From NCBI GenBank assembly GCA_022448365.1, contig JAKVCS010000004.1:430856-494855 (forward strand): a DNA stretch of 64,000 nt. The letters are read 5' to 3'. The translations under genes and the position numbers were made by a program. Origin of the DNA: Saccharospirillaceae bacterium (lineage in GTDB: Bacteria; Pseudomonadota; Gammaproteobacteria; Pseudomonadales; Oceanobacteraceae). Every line of letters starts with the position of its first letter. The first letter of the stretch is position 1. Under the pieces are notes generated by a model. The model did not search any database. It was not told the origin of the DNA and saw only the letters and a program-made list of their open reading frames with translations. This document shows, in pieces, positions 46,066 to 54,660 of the stretch.

Positions 46066-47103
46066 ATGAGCATTCGAGTTCTGGTAGTTGATGATTCCGG
46101 ATTTTTCCGTCGCAGGGTCTCCGAAATCATCAATGCCGACGGTCGTATGGAGGTGGTTGGATGCGCGTCAAACGGACGTGAAGCGGTCGAAATGAACGCA
46201 TCGCTGAAGCCCGATGTTATTACCATGGACTATGAAATGCCGGTTATGGATGGTATCACGGCGGTTCGGACAATTATGGCACAGCAACCAGTGCCTATCC
46301 TGATGTTCTCATCACTGACATTCGAGGGAGCCAGAGTAACGCTTGACGCGCTGGATGCCGGGGCACTGGACTTTCTGTCAAAAAATTTTGATGCGGTTGC
46401 GAAAGGTACAGCAGAAGTAAAGAAAGCACTCACCGACAAAATCGCCGCTGTTGCTCGCAAGCAGTCGCGGGTTTTGGCAGCTGCTTCGCCAAACGCCTCT
46501 GTATCGTCGCGGTCTTCTCGCAGTAAACCCATTGGCAAAATGGACCTGGTTGTTATTGGTACGTCTACCGGTGGTCCTGCCGCATTGCAAACCCTGTTCA
46601 AATCGATACCTGCTGGTTTTCAGACCCCTATCGTCATCGTTCAGCATATGCCAGGCTCATTTACGAAGGCGTTTGCCGAACGGCTGAATGGCATGAGTCC
46701 GCTGATTGTTAAGGAAGCAGAAGATGGGGATGTGCTGAAAAACGGTCATGTCTATGTTGCACCTGGCGGTATGCAGCTGATGGTCGACAAACGCAATGGC
46801 GGCTCAATTCATATTCATGAAAGTGATCAGCGAGTTAACTACAAACCCAGTGTTGATATTGCATTTGCTTCGGCGGCGAAACATTTTCCACGTTCCACTT
46901 TGGCCATTGTTCTGACTGGAATGGGTTCCGATGGCAAAGAGGGTGCACGTTTGCTGAAGAGTTCCGGTTCAACAGTATGGGCGCAGGATGAAGAAAGCTG
47001 TGTCATTTTTGGTATGCCTCTGGCGGTTATAAAAGAAGGACTGAATGACGATGTGCTTGCGCTGCAGGATATTGGTTCGCGCTTGAGCAAAGAGCTGGGG
47101 TAG
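46066..47103 (+). CDS. cheB: Chemoreceptor methylesterase CheB (flagellar)
   Basis: A 345-aa receiver-methylesterase with phospho-acceptor Asp55 (ITMDYEMPVM) and esterase motifs GTSTGGPAAL (Ser), VQHMPGSFT (His) and TGMGSDGKEGA (Asp). It belongs to the cheYZAB operon and is distinct in linker and sequence from the CheB at 26507. No second CheR is present in this window, so its methyltransferase must be encoded elsewhere. Confidence 0.95.
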   Translation: MSIRVLVVDDSGFFRRRVSEIINADGRMEVVGCASNGREAVEMNASLKPDVITMDYEMPVMDGITAVRTIMAQQPVPILMFSSLTFEGARVTLDALDAGALDFLSKNFDAVAKGTAEVKKALTDKIAAVARKQSRVLAAASPNASVSSRSSRSKPIGKMDLVVIGTSTGGPAALQTLFKSIPAGFQTPIVIVQHMPGSFTKAFAERLNGMSPLIVKEAEDGDVLKNGHVYVAPGGMQLMVDKRNGGSIHIHESDQRVNYKPSVDIAFASAAKHFPRSTLAIVLTGMGSDGKEGARLLKSSGSTVWAQDEESCVIFGMPLAVIKEGLNDDVLALQDIGSRLSKELG

Positions 47104-47112
47104 AAATAAGAC

Positions 47113-47853
47113 ATGGACCGCTGGAGCCTGGTCGTTGTTTTTTTAGCCGTGGTAGCCGTGGTCGTTGGCCATTCTCTGGAAGGCGGTAGTCTCGCTGTTT
47201 TGTGGAATCCTGCTGCTGCACTGATTGTCTTTGCAGGTTCGGGACTGGCTGCTTTTGCACAAATGCCAGCCTCCTACGTACGCCCTTTTGTGTCTATGCT
47301 CTCCTGGCTGGTTGCGCCCACTCAATATTCATACGACGGCATGGTGAACAAACTGGTCACTTGCGGTAATGCGCTGAGGCGTGATGGCATTCTGGCGCTT
47401 GAACGTTTGGCCAATACTGAAACTGATCCTACCTTTAAAAAAGCCTTAACCTTGGTCGTGGATGGATACGATACCGACACGATGAGAGCAACAATGGAGT
47501 TGGAGTTTAAGACTCGGGCTGAGCGTGATCTGGATATTATTAACGTCTTGGACAACCTCGCGGGCTATCTGCCAACAATGGGGATTGTTGGTGCTGTTCT
47601 TGGTCTGATGCAGGTGCTGTCGAACATTCAGCAACCCGAAGCATTGGCAAACGGTATTGCGACTGCCTTTGTGGCAACATTTTATGGTGTCGCCAGTGCT
47701 AATCTGGTGGTTATCCCGATAGCGAACAGTTTGCGTCAGCATGTTGCCATTCGACGCCGTTATTACGAGTCAATGCTGATTGGCCTGTTATCGGTTAAAG
47801 AGGGGACGAACCCGATGGCTCTGAGGTTTCGTTTGCAGGGCATTGTCCTGTGA
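47113..47853 (+). CDS. motC: Flagellar motor stator protein MotC (MotA family)
   Basis: A 246-aa MotA/ExbB-family stator subunit with about four hydrophobic segments, including NLAGYLPTMGIVGAVLGLM and GIATAFVATFYGVASANLVV. Its place directly after cheB and before an OmpA-type partner is that of P. aeruginosa motC. The 3' end overlaps motD by 4 bases. Confidence 0.92.
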   Translation: MDRWSLVVVFLAVVAVVVGHSLEGGSLAVLWNPAAALIVFAGSGLAAFAQMPASYVRPFVSMLSWLVAPTQYSYDGMVNKLVTCGNALRRDGILALERLANTETDPTFKKALTLVVDGYDTDTMRATMELEFKTRAERDLDIINVLDNLAGYLPTMGIVGAVLGLMQVLSNIQQPEALANGIATAFVATFYGVASANLVVIPIANSLRQHVAIRRRYYESMLIGLLSVKEGTNPMALRFRLQGIVL

Positions 47854-48545
47854 GTCAGCAGCAAGGCCCCGATCCGCACCGTTGGCTGGTTTCTTATGCT
47901 GACTACATGACCCTGTTGTGTGCCTTTTTTATCATGATGTACGCAATGCAATTGATCGATGAGGACGAAGGTGCTGCGATACGTTCGCAGATAGAAGCCG
48001 TTTTTTCTAACAATATCCCGCCGCCGCCAGCTACACCGCCACAACTTTCAATACCATTGGAGGAAGGGAGTGGTTTTAAGCCATTCTTGGCTGATATACG
48101 CCAACTTACTCAATTAATTGAAGATGCGGACGATATGATTGTAGAAGGAGAGCGTGATTGGATTTCGGTGTCATTGAATTCCGATTTTTTGTTTGGTCCC
48201 GGCGAGACCCGGATTCGTGACCAGGCTTTGCCGCTGATAGAGGAAATGGCTCGCCACCTGCGCAATTGGCCGCATCCGATTAATGTTCAAGGTCACAGTG
48301 ACGATACGCCATCCATAGGAGTGAGTAACTGGGAGATCTCTGCACTTCGGGCGGCATCAGTGGTTCAGAATCTGGCCCTGTACGGTGTTGCCCCCCAGCG
48401 TATGGCTGCAATGGGGATGTCGCATTACCAGCCGGTTGCCGAGGGAGACTCACCAGAGGCTAAATCCCGTAATCGCAGAGTGGTTATCTTTATGACTCAG
48501 GGTGGCAATGAAACCCCATGGTCACGTCCCAACGAAGTAAATTGA
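47850..48545 (+). CDS. motD: Flagellar motor stator protein MotD (MotB family)
   Basis: A 231-aa MotB-family protein. The single transmembrane helix near the N-terminus contains the proton-binding Asp (SYADYMTLLCAFFIMMYA). A C-terminal OmpA-like peptidoglycan-binding domain (~130-220, VQGHSDDTPSIGVSNWEIS, KSRNRRVVIF) follows. It starts at GTG inside motC. Another MotAB pair may exist outside this window. Confidence 0.93.
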   Translation: MSQQQGPDPHRWLVSYADYMTLLCAFFIMMYAMQLIDEDEGAAIRSQIEAVFSNNIPPPPATPPQLSIPLEEGSGFKPFLADIRQLTQLIEDADDMIVEGERDWISVSLNSDFLFGPGETRIRDQALPLIEEMARHLRNWPHPINVQGHSDDTPSIGVSNWEISALRAASVVQNLALYGVAPQRMAAMGMSHYQPVAEGDSPEAKSRNRRVVIFMTQGGNETPWSRPNEVN

Positions 48546-48595
48546 CACGATATTTGCTTCTCTCCGATAGGGTTGCTTTTCTAACCAATCCTTAC

Positions 48596-48625
48596 AGCGA
48601 AGAACCAAAAAGCGAAGAACCAAAA
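48596..48625 (+). repeat. Perfect 15-bp tandem duplication before parA
   Basis: AGCGAAGAACCAAAA occurs twice back to back, ending 16 bases before the parA start codon, in the motD-parA gap. It may be a recent slippage duplication or a spacing or binding element. Confidence 0.8.
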
Positions 48626-48641
48626 CGATAGGGTGAAATTT

Positions 48642-49427
48642 GTGCGAATCTGGTCGATAGCCAATCAAAAAGGCGGTGTCGGTAAAACAACCAGTGTGGT
48701 TTCTCTGGGCGGACTGATTGCCGAGCAGGGGAACCGGGTGTTACTGGTTGATCTGGACCCGCATGGTTCTCTGACGAGTTATTTCAAACAGGATCCGGAT
48801 AGCCTGGAACGCAGCTTGTACCATTTGTTTTTCGAACAGCGCCATAAAGATAAAGCTTTTATTCAGAGTGTCTTAAAACCGACCAGTATGGCGAATGTGT
48901 CACTGCTGCCTGCAACAACTTCTTTGGCAACGCTGGAGCGCCAGGTCAGTGGCCAGGACGGTATGGGCCTGGTTCTGGCGCGATCATTGGCTCAGTTGTG
49001 GGACGATTATGATTATGTATTGCTGGATACACCGCCAATTCTGGGGGTGTTGCTGGTCAATGCTTTGGCAGCGTGTCAGCGTCTGGTGATTCCGACGCAA
49101 ACTGAACATCTGGCCATGAAGGGTTTAGAGCGTATGATTCACACACTCAAGATGGTTATGCGATCACAGAATCGTAATTTACCCTACACCATTGTGCCGA
49201 CTTTATTTGATCGTCGAACGTCGGCTTCCGTAATGACATTAAAAGAAATGCGACGAATATATCAGGGCTCTCTGTGGTCTGAAGCGGTTCCGGTTGATAC
49301 GCGGCTGCGTGATGCCAGTCAGCAAGGGATTTTCCCGCACCAATTGGACAGCGCCGGACGAGGTGTGCGTGCCTATCGTCATTTGTTAGCCCTGCTGGAA
49401 GAATCCTGTCAGCAGGCGGAGCACTAA
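48642..49427 (+). CDS. parA: ParA-family ATPase for chemotaxis array placement (ParC-like)
   Basis: A 261-aa Walker-type ATPase with deviant Walker A NQKGGVGKTTS (residues ~7-17), LVDLDPHGSLTSYF and LLDTPPILG. In the motCD-ParA-ParP-cheW setting such proteins position polar or cell-division-linked chemosensory arrays (ParC in Vibrio). I chose GTG 48642 (MRIWSIANQKGG, as in Pseudomonas) with GGGTGA six bases upstream. GTG 48633 overlaps that ribosome site. One base separates it from the next gene. Confidence 0.9.
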   Translation: MRIWSIANQKGGVGKTTSVVSLGGLIAEQGNRVLLVDLDPHGSLTSYFKQDPDSLERSLYHLFFEQRHKDKAFIQSVLKPTSMANVSLLPATTSLATLERQVSGQDGMGLVLARSLAQLWDDYDYVLLDTPPILGVLLVNALAACQRLVIPTQTEHLAMKGLERMIHTLKMVMRSQNRNLPYTIVPTLFDRRTSASVMTLKEMRRIYQGSLWSEAVPVDTRLRDASQQGIFPHQLDSAGRGVRAYRHLLALLEESCQQAEH

Positions 49428-49428
49428 A

Positions 49429-49842
49429 ATGAGTAATAACCCGCTTGGCGATTACCTGAATGATTTGCTGACTCCGTCACAACCAGCTGCCGCCGACTGG
49501 GACTCAATGCTGGCTGAGGCTGTTGAACCATTTCAGGAAACTACCGGGCAGGTGGATAGCACGGCAGCGTTGGTTACGCTTGCAGAACCTGAAATGGCTG
49601 AAACAACTATCGTGGCGGGTAGAGAACCAGTGTTGGCAGTAAAACCAGAGTGTCTTAACGCTCACGAGCGATATGCAGAACTGTTGAACAATCTTCAGCT
49701 GGCCAGAGTATTACCGCAGTCCCGCCTGCGCGATTGTGTGCTGGCATCGTGTAACAAAACATTGTTGGCGCGACAATACAAAGATTCAGAGTTGCCGGTC
49801 GTCACAGCGGGTAACAGGGTCAAGGTCGCAGTGTATGACTGA
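49429..49842 (+). CDS. Unrecognised 137-aa protein between parA and parP
   Basis: I do not recognise this protein. It begins NPLGDYLNDLLTPSQ, resembling the YLDQLL-containing start of the ParP-like protein next door. It then has an acidic, low-complexity stretch and a more ordered, basic C-terminal part (ERYAELLNNLQLARVLPQS, VLASCNKTLLARQY). No CheW domain is present. It is placed one base after parA and overlaps parP by 8 bases, so it is surely co-translated and probably serves the same array-placement complex. The Pseudomonas arrangement, as I remember it, has no gene here. A duplicated ParP N-terminus is one possibility. Confidence 0.75.
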   Translation: MSNNPLGDYLNDLLTPSQPAAADWDSMLAEAVEPFQETTGQVDSTAALVTLAEPEMAETTIVAGREPVLAVKPECLNAHERYAELLNNLQLARVLPQSRLRDCVLASCNKTLLARQYKDSELPVVTAGNRVKVAVYD

Positions 49843-50752
49843 CCCGATCAAACAGAAACCTTCGAACCATGTTGATGACGTACTTCAAGGCTATCTTGAT
49901 CAACTGCTGCTGACTGCGACCGAAACACTGACGGTTGTTGATACTCAGACTCCGGAAGCTTCCGGGTCTGCAGTGACGAAAAAATTGATTAATACGGATG
50001 CAGTGATTGAATCATCAACACCTGAGCGTGTTGCCAGCTCTGTGATACAGCAACAGCAAACGGCGATTGATGCCAGTGTTAACTCGGTTATCGCCGTTGA
50101 TAAAACGCCGTTTGCCGAACCTGACCCCACAAGGTTGTCACGGACTCTGACCGTTCCTCTGCAGCGAGTGGCTCTGCCGGACGCGGTTGACGCATTTCCG
50201 CAGGTTGATCCAGAGCCAGAACCACTGTACGACGATATTGCAGAACCTGCATTACAGCTTGAAGGCGATACACAGCAATCGGAACTGACAGCCAAATCCT
50301 TAGACTGGCGCTCCAGTCAGGGAGTTGAATGCTTAATTTTCAAAGTCGCCGGATTAAAGTTGGCGATTCCTTTGTCGTTGCTGGGTGGTGTGCACAATGC
50401 CAGCGATAAAATCACCCCTTTGTTTGGTCAGGCCGACTGGTCGGTCGGAGTGTGGCAAAGTGATGCACAGAAACTGACGATTGTAGACAGTGCACAACTG
50501 ATTATGCCGGAGCGTGGTATCCGCCTGAATGACCAGGGTTTTGGTTTTGTGATTCAGTTAGATCGCTCGCATTGGGCGTTGGCGTGTGAGGAAATCTGCG
50601 ACACTACCACGCTGGTTTACGATTCTATCAAGTGGCGCGGTGATAACAGCAAACGTCCCTGGCTGGCAGGTACTGTTATCGATGAAATGTGCGCCCTGAT
50701 CGATGTTCCTAACCTGATGGATATGCTCGAAGATAATACCCGCCCGGCATGA
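49835..50752 (+). CDS. parP: ParP-like protein with C-terminal CheW-type domain
   Basis: A 305-aa protein. A variable acidic, proline-containing N-terminal half (~1-160) with a short amphipathic YLDQLLLT segment precedes a CheW-like (AIF) domain (~165-290: VECLIFKVAGLKLAIPLSLL, WLAGTVIDEMCALIDVPNL). In Vibrio, ParP joins ParC to CheA and receptors; the same gene order here supports that role. I chose ATG 49835 (MTDPIKQKP). The in-phase extension back to 49736 lies inside the previous gene. Confidence 0.85.
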   Translation: MTDPIKQKPSNHVDDVLQGYLDQLLLTATETLTVVDTQTPEASGSAVTKKLINTDAVIESSTPERVASSVIQQQQTAIDASVNSVIAVDKTPFAEPDPTRLSRTLTVPLQRVALPDAVDAFPQVDPEPEPLYDDIAEPALQLEGDTQQSELTAKSLDWRSSQGVECLIFKVAGLKLAIPLSLLGGVHNASDKITPLFGQADWSVGVWQSDAQKLTIVDSAQLIMPERGIRLNDQGFGFVIQLDRSHWALACEEICDTTTLVYDSIKWRGDNSKRPWLAGTVIDEMCALIDVPNLMDMLEDNTRPA

Positions 50753-50785
50753 AAACCCTTCGTTAAAAAAAAACTTCAATTCGGC

Positions 50786-50801
50786 TGGTACACTTTGTGC
50801 T
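50786..50801 (+). promoter_or_regulatory. Weak sigma-54-like element upstream of cheW
   Basis: TGGTACA-CTTT-GTGCT keeps GG and GC at correct spacing but deviates at three consensus positions, 69 bases before cheW. It could equally be chance. Confidence 0.3.
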
Positions 50802-50869
50802 GTCTTCTATAGTTAAGAGAGGTTTCAACGTGTTTTTGACGCACTGATCTTTCTTAGCGAGGATGTTTT

Positions 50870-51352
50870 ATGTCAGCGATAGCCGGAAATAAGAGTGCAG
50901 ACGATCCGGTTCTGCAGTGGGTGACATTCAGATTAGAGAATGAAACTTACGGTATCAACGTGATGCAGGTCCAGGAAGTATTGCGCTACAGCGAAATTGC
51001 TCCTGTACCAGGTGCGCCCCCGTATGTATTGGGCATCATTAACTTGCGCGGTAATGTGGTTACCGTAATTGATACCCGACAACGTTTTGGTTTGCCGACA
51101 TCAGACACAACCGACCAGACCCGTATCGTGATTATCGAGGCGGAAAATCAGGTGGTTGGTATTCTCGTGGATGCGGTGGCTGAAGTGGTTTATCTGCGAC
51201 AGTCAGAAATTGAAACCACTCCGAACGTTGGCAATGAAGAGAGTGCGAAATTTATCCAGGGTGTTTGTCATAAAAATGATGAATTGCTTATTCTGGTGGA
51301 TCTCGAGAAGCTCATGACTGACGAGGAGTGGACAGAACTTCAAGGTTTATAG
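50870..51352 (+). CDS. cheW: Coupling protein CheW (flagellar)
   Basis: A 160-aa adaptor of the main array with YGINVMQVQEVLRYSEIAPVPG-type start (motifs YGINVMQVQEV and IINLRGNVVTVID) and VGILVDAVAEVVYL. It is separated from parP by a 117-base gap and may have its own promoter. ATG follows GCGAGGATGTTTT. Confidence 0.95.
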   Translation: MSAIAGNKSADDPVLQWVTFRLENETYGINVMQVQEVLRYSEIAPVPGAPPYVLGIINLRGNVVTVIDTRQRFGLPTSDTTDQTRIVIIEAENQVVGILVDAVAEVVYLRQSEIETTPNVGNEESAKFIQGVCHKNDELLILVDLEKLMTDEEWTELQGL

Positions 51353-51361
51353 AGGTTTGTC

Positions 51362-51736
51362 ATGGCGTCACTGACTCTGGTGCATTGGTTGTTAATTGGA
51401 AATCTGGCTTTACTGGTCGTTGTCGGCGGCTTTATGTGGTCTTTGTGGCGACAACAGCAATTGGAACAGGTCAGGGTAAACGAGAGTCTTGTTGCTCTCG
51501 ATGAGGCCAGTCAGGCAGTTAGCCGCAGTACCATTGGCATGGGAAGGCGTATCAAGCAGATAGAGTCTCGCTTTCAGAAAGTTGAGCAAAAGGCAGTATT
51601 GCCGAACGCCGATGATGCTACCTTCGAGCAGGCCTCCCGCCTTGTTGGTCTTGGTGCAACCGCTGCCGAACTGGTTGATAACTGCGGCATGGCGCGTGGC
51701 GAAGCAGAATTATTGGTGTCACTGAAAAGGCAATAA
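51362..51736 (+). CDS. DUF2802 membrane-anchored protein
   Basis: A 124-aa protein with one N-terminal transmembrane helix (~8-27, WLLIGNLALLVVVGGFMW), a coiled coil (~28-75), and a C-terminal helix-turn-helix-like segment (ASRLVGLGATAAELVDNCG) that is the DUF2802 signature. This family regularly closes the polar-flagellum chemotaxis operon after cheW. Molecular function is unknown. Nine bases after cheW. Confidence 0.85.
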   Translation: MASLTLVHWLLIGNLALLVVVGGFMWSLWRQQQLEQVRVNESLVALDEASQAVSRSTIGMGRRIKQIESRFQKVEQKAVLPNADDATFEQASRLVGLGATAAELVDNCGMARGEAELLVSLKRQ

Positions 51737-51845
51737 TGTCGTAATAATACGTACTTTTTGTATCGTAACCTTATAACAAAAAAATACATCGAGAGCAGAT
51801 CTTCGTTCCTATACTGAAAGAGTGGCCATTGCTTGGAGGTATGTT

Positions 51846-52088
51846 ATGAAACTTATTCTCGGTTCCCTTATGCTGGCTGGAAGTATGCTGACGGAATGGG
51901 AGGCTTTGCAGTCAGATGTTTCACACAGTCTGATATCACAGCAAATTCACAACGCGACATTTATGGAACGGACGCCCGAGTTTACTGATTTGTACATCAT
52001 CCAGACCCCGGATAAAGGGCGTCTGATAACCATCTACTGCAACGCTTCTTACTGTTACAAACGCCAGGGTATTAACGTAAACGTCTGA
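51846..52088 (+). CDS. Small secreted protein, unrecognised
   Basis: An 80-aa protein with a signal-peptide-like start (MKLILGSLMLAGSMLTEWEA), then a short polar domain ending in a Cys pair (IYCNASYCYKRQG) that could form a disulfide in the periplasm. The ATG has an excellent GGAGG six bases upstream, and the frame from 51822 is not needed. It is convergent with the prepilin-like gene. I cannot assign a family; the good ribosome site and coherent signal peptide support its being real. Confidence 0.6.
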   Translation: MKLILGSLMLAGSMLTEWEALQSDVSHSLISQQIHNATFMERTPEFTDLYIIQTPDKGRLITIYCNASYCYKRQGINVNV

Positions 52089-52117
52089 CTTACTTCACGT
52101 CATCTTTGTTGCAGTAA

Positions 52118-52456
52118 TCACTCAGCTGCAACGCATCGAGTGAGGCCAACTTCCAGCCGGCTGCTGTCGTAGCAATAGTGTCCTAATGGAGATATCACAT
52201 GGTTGCCCTCACGCAGTACTCCATTGAATTCAATCTCAAGTGTTGGTGACTCTGATCCTTTAGCCATCGAGTACTGCTCATACACGCTATGGGCCGAACG
52301 TTCAGTTTGCTGAATGTAATGCAGCGCTGCTTTGTCAGCACTGTCGAGAACCCCGGGTACTTGCGCCAAGGAAATGGCAATAAGCCCGGATGCAACCACA
52401 AGCCCAATGGTATTATCAATAAGCGTCGCCCCTTTGACGCTTTTGTACCCTTTCAT
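52118..52456 (-). CDS. Prepilin-like protein with type IV pilin N-terminal signature
   Basis: A 112-aa protein. The short basic leader MKGYKSVKG is followed by ATLIDNTIGLVVASGLIAIS, which resembles the type IV prepilin cleavage site (Gly/Ala) plus hydrophobic helix, but position +5 is Asp where Glu is usual. The C-terminal region has two cysteines (HYCYDSSRL, GLTRCVAAE) spaced like a pilin disulfide loop. Start chosen at ATG 52456; a 28-residue extension upstream looks like leader. No other pilus genes are nearby. It may be a minor pilin or pseudopilin, or a different single-pass protein. Confidence 0.6.
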   Translation of the reverse strand: MKGYKSVKGATLIDNTIGLVVASGLIAISLAQVPGVLDSADKAALHYIQQTERSAHSVYEQYSMAKGSESPTLEIEFNGVLREGNHVISPLGHYCYDSSRLEVGLTRCVAAE

Positions 52457-52692
52457 ATCAACAGATCTTCCCAAACTGTTTGTTTTTGTAATTCTGGCGC
52501 GCCAACTATACGGGGTTTGGTGTTGGTAGGGTAGCTGCAACTTTGATGGAGAGTCCGATTTTAACGGCTATCCGATATTAGATTTCGCCACGTTATAAAA
52601 GAAACTTTTACCGATCTCGGTGGGTTTGTTATTTTAATCACACCGATGACGTCTGTTGTCGGTCATTTACTCAGGAACCGCTGTACATCCCG

Positions 52693-53700
52693 ATGATTAG
52701 CAACACTATCCAAACCGTCTCCAGCTTATGGATACATGCTTTACTCCTTGGTGCTGACCACCAGGGAATTGATCGCAATGTGTTGCTGGAACTTTCTGGT
52801 ATTGAGGCCAGGATGCTGGATCAGCCATATGCCCGTATCAGTCTTGAACAAACCATGAAGATGTGGCGGGCAATGGAATCGTTATTACCGAATAGCGATT
52901 TTGGGTTGCTAATGGGCGAGCAGGTAAAACCCAGTCATTTTCAGCTATTTGCAATGAGTCTGATGCACAGCGAAACGCTGGAAGCTGCATTTGAAAAGTC
53001 GATTCGTTACACGCGGGTAGTCAGTGATGGCGGCGAGTATTGTCTGATAAAAGGTGATGGCGAAGCTGGATTGGTTTACCTGCCGCGGCGTCAGGATTTT
53101 ATTCGCCATCAGATTGATGCTGTGATGGTGCTATTACGTAGCTTTGCCAATTGGCTGGTGTGTAAATCTTTGCCGATTATCCGGGTTGAGTTTAATCATC
53201 CGGAGCCTGAATCATTGGATAACTATCAACGTATTTTTCAGGCTCCTATCCATTTTGGTGCCAAACACAACGCGTTGGTATTTTCATCGGAAATTCTGGA
53301 TGAACCACTCGCTTTCAGTGATGATAAACTGGCGTCGATGCATGAACAAATGCTGGAGCAACAACTAGCGTTGATACAGCAGCCTAATGCTGTGCATCTG
53401 GTTGAACATATTATCCGCTCAGCTCCTCTGTTAACGCTGGAGCGCGACGAAGTTGCAGCCGAGATGCGCATGAGCGCAAGGACGCTGCAACGAAAATTGC
53501 AGGAGTCGAATACCAGTTTTCAGCAGTTATTGGAAAGCGAACGTAAACGCCGTGCATATGACTTGTTGATCAACACTGATTTACCGCTTACTCAGATCAG
53601 TGAAGAACTGGGATTTGCTGAAAGCAGTGCCTTTAGTCGGGCCTTTAAGCGCTGGCACCAGATTTCTCCACTCGAATATCGACAGCAACGACGGGGTTAA
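52693..53700 (+). CDS. AraC/XylS-family transcriptional regulator (OruR-like)
   Basis: A 335-aa regulator with an N-terminal ligand-binding domain of the type found in OruR/ArgR-like AraC proteins (~20-205) and a C-terminal double helix-turn-helix (~235-330: AAEMRMSARTLQRKLQE, ISEELGFAESSAFSRAFKRW). Effector and targets are unknown. Neighbours give no clear pathway. It converges with the outer-membrane protein gene, with only 8 bases between the stops. Confidence 0.9.
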   Translation: MISNTIQTVSSLWIHALLLGADHQGIDRNVLLELSGIEARMLDQPYARISLEQTMKMWRAMESLLPNSDFGLLMGEQVKPSHFQLFAMSLMHSETLEAAFEKSIRYTRVVSDGGEYCLIKGDGEAGLVYLPRRQDFIRHQIDAVMVLLRSFANWLVCKSLPIIRVEFNHPEPESLDNYQRIFQAPIHFGAKHNALVFSSEILDEPLAFSDDKLASMHEQMLEQQLALIQQPNAVHLVEHIIRSAPLLTLERDEVAAEMRMSARTLQRKLQESNTSFQQLLESERKRRAYDLLINTDLPLTQISEELGFAESSAFSRAFKRWHQISPLEYRQQRRG

Positions 53701-53708
53701 ATTCGCAG

Positions 53709-54629
53709 CTAAAAACGCCATTCTGCTGTGACATTGAACTGTTGCTGCAAAGATGACGAATCACGGATTTGTAAACTGTCTTCTTCTCGAGCATCACTAA
53801 AATCATAATATTGCCAATCTAGCTGATAGACGGCTGATATCTGCAGTTGGCGACTGAAGCGCCAGCGGTAGTTTCCTGCCAGGCGTAAAGCCAGATAATT
53901 AAACCCTTTTCTCAGACCATTGTCGGTAGCCAGGTAGTTATTTTCATCATCTTCAAAGGTGCCGTGGCCAAGTGCAAATTGCCAGGGCACATCCCAACCA
54001 CGACGTTGTTGTTGAGCGCCAATGGCAATTGAGTAATGCTGAATTCTGGCCGGAGTCAGTACCTCTGCGCGACTAGGCAAGCGCTGCCTGATTGAAATGG
54101 GCTGTTGCAACAGAGTGTGTTGCAGACTAAACCGATTCAAGACGGAATAGGGACGGAATACTTTTACTGTTAGTGCCATTTCGCGGCGGGTTTGTTTCAG
54201 TAACAGGCTTTGCTGTAGTGCAAATACCTGATTTGTTGGCGTCCATAACGTGTTGTCCCGGAACTCACTGGTTAACTGCTGATCACCGCCCTTAGCCTCC
54301 AACAGCAAGTGATGATGCTTTAATCGGGCAAGCGGCCAGCTAACAAACCAGCGTTGATATTGGGCAGAGCGTTCAGAGCGCGAAGTTTTGCCTGGATAAG
54401 ATTGATGCCATTGAATCGCTGGCAAAGAAAATAACCAGGTATTATTACCGGGTCGCAAAGCAGGGTTGAAGAAACAATGACTGGTTAAATAGCGGTCTGT
54501 GGTGTATTTCAGATTATCTACAATCGGAATATCCGATTGCTGTATACCAGAACCACAGCCCACCGTATGGTCAGCGAGGGAAGGGACCGGCAGAGTTGAA
54601 AGAAAAGCAGACAATAAGATGATTCTCAT
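53709..54629 (-). CDS. Predicted outer-membrane beta-barrel protein, unrecognised
   Basis: A 306-aa protein with an N-terminal signal peptide (MRIILLSAFLSTLPVPSLA). Alternating polar/hydrophobic strands rich in Trp, Tyr and Gln run through the protein, and the C-terminus ends in Phe (VTAEWRF), the typical barrel-insertion signal. I looked for the OMPLA (PldA) active-site motif and did not find it. Start chosen at ATG 54629; a TTG at 54653 would add eight residues before the signal. It lies 31 bases downstream of bcp on the same strand. Confidence 0.65.
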   Translation of the reverse strand: MRIILLSAFLSTLPVPSLADHTVGCGSGIQQSDIPIVDNLKYTTDRYLTSHCFFNPALRPGNNTWLFSLPAIQWHQSYPGKTSRSERSAQYQRWFVSWPLARLKHHHLLLEAKGGDQQLTSEFRDNTLWTPTNQVFALQQSLLLKQTRREMALTVKVFRPYSVLNRFSLQHTLLQQPISIRQRLPSRAEVLTPARIQHYSIAIGAQQQRRGWDVPWQFALGHGTFEDDENNYLATDNGLRKGFNYLALRLAGNYRWRFSRQLQISAVYQLDWQYYDFSDAREEDSLQIRDSSSLQQQFNVTAEWRF

Positions 54630-54660
54630 TGTCTGTGTATCGGCTTTATCCAATAAAGCT

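Noticed and set aside
53709-54629. Outer-membrane phospholipase A (PldA)
   Set aside because: The barrel-like features fit, but the OMPLA catalytic motif is absent, so I left it as an unrecognised barrel.
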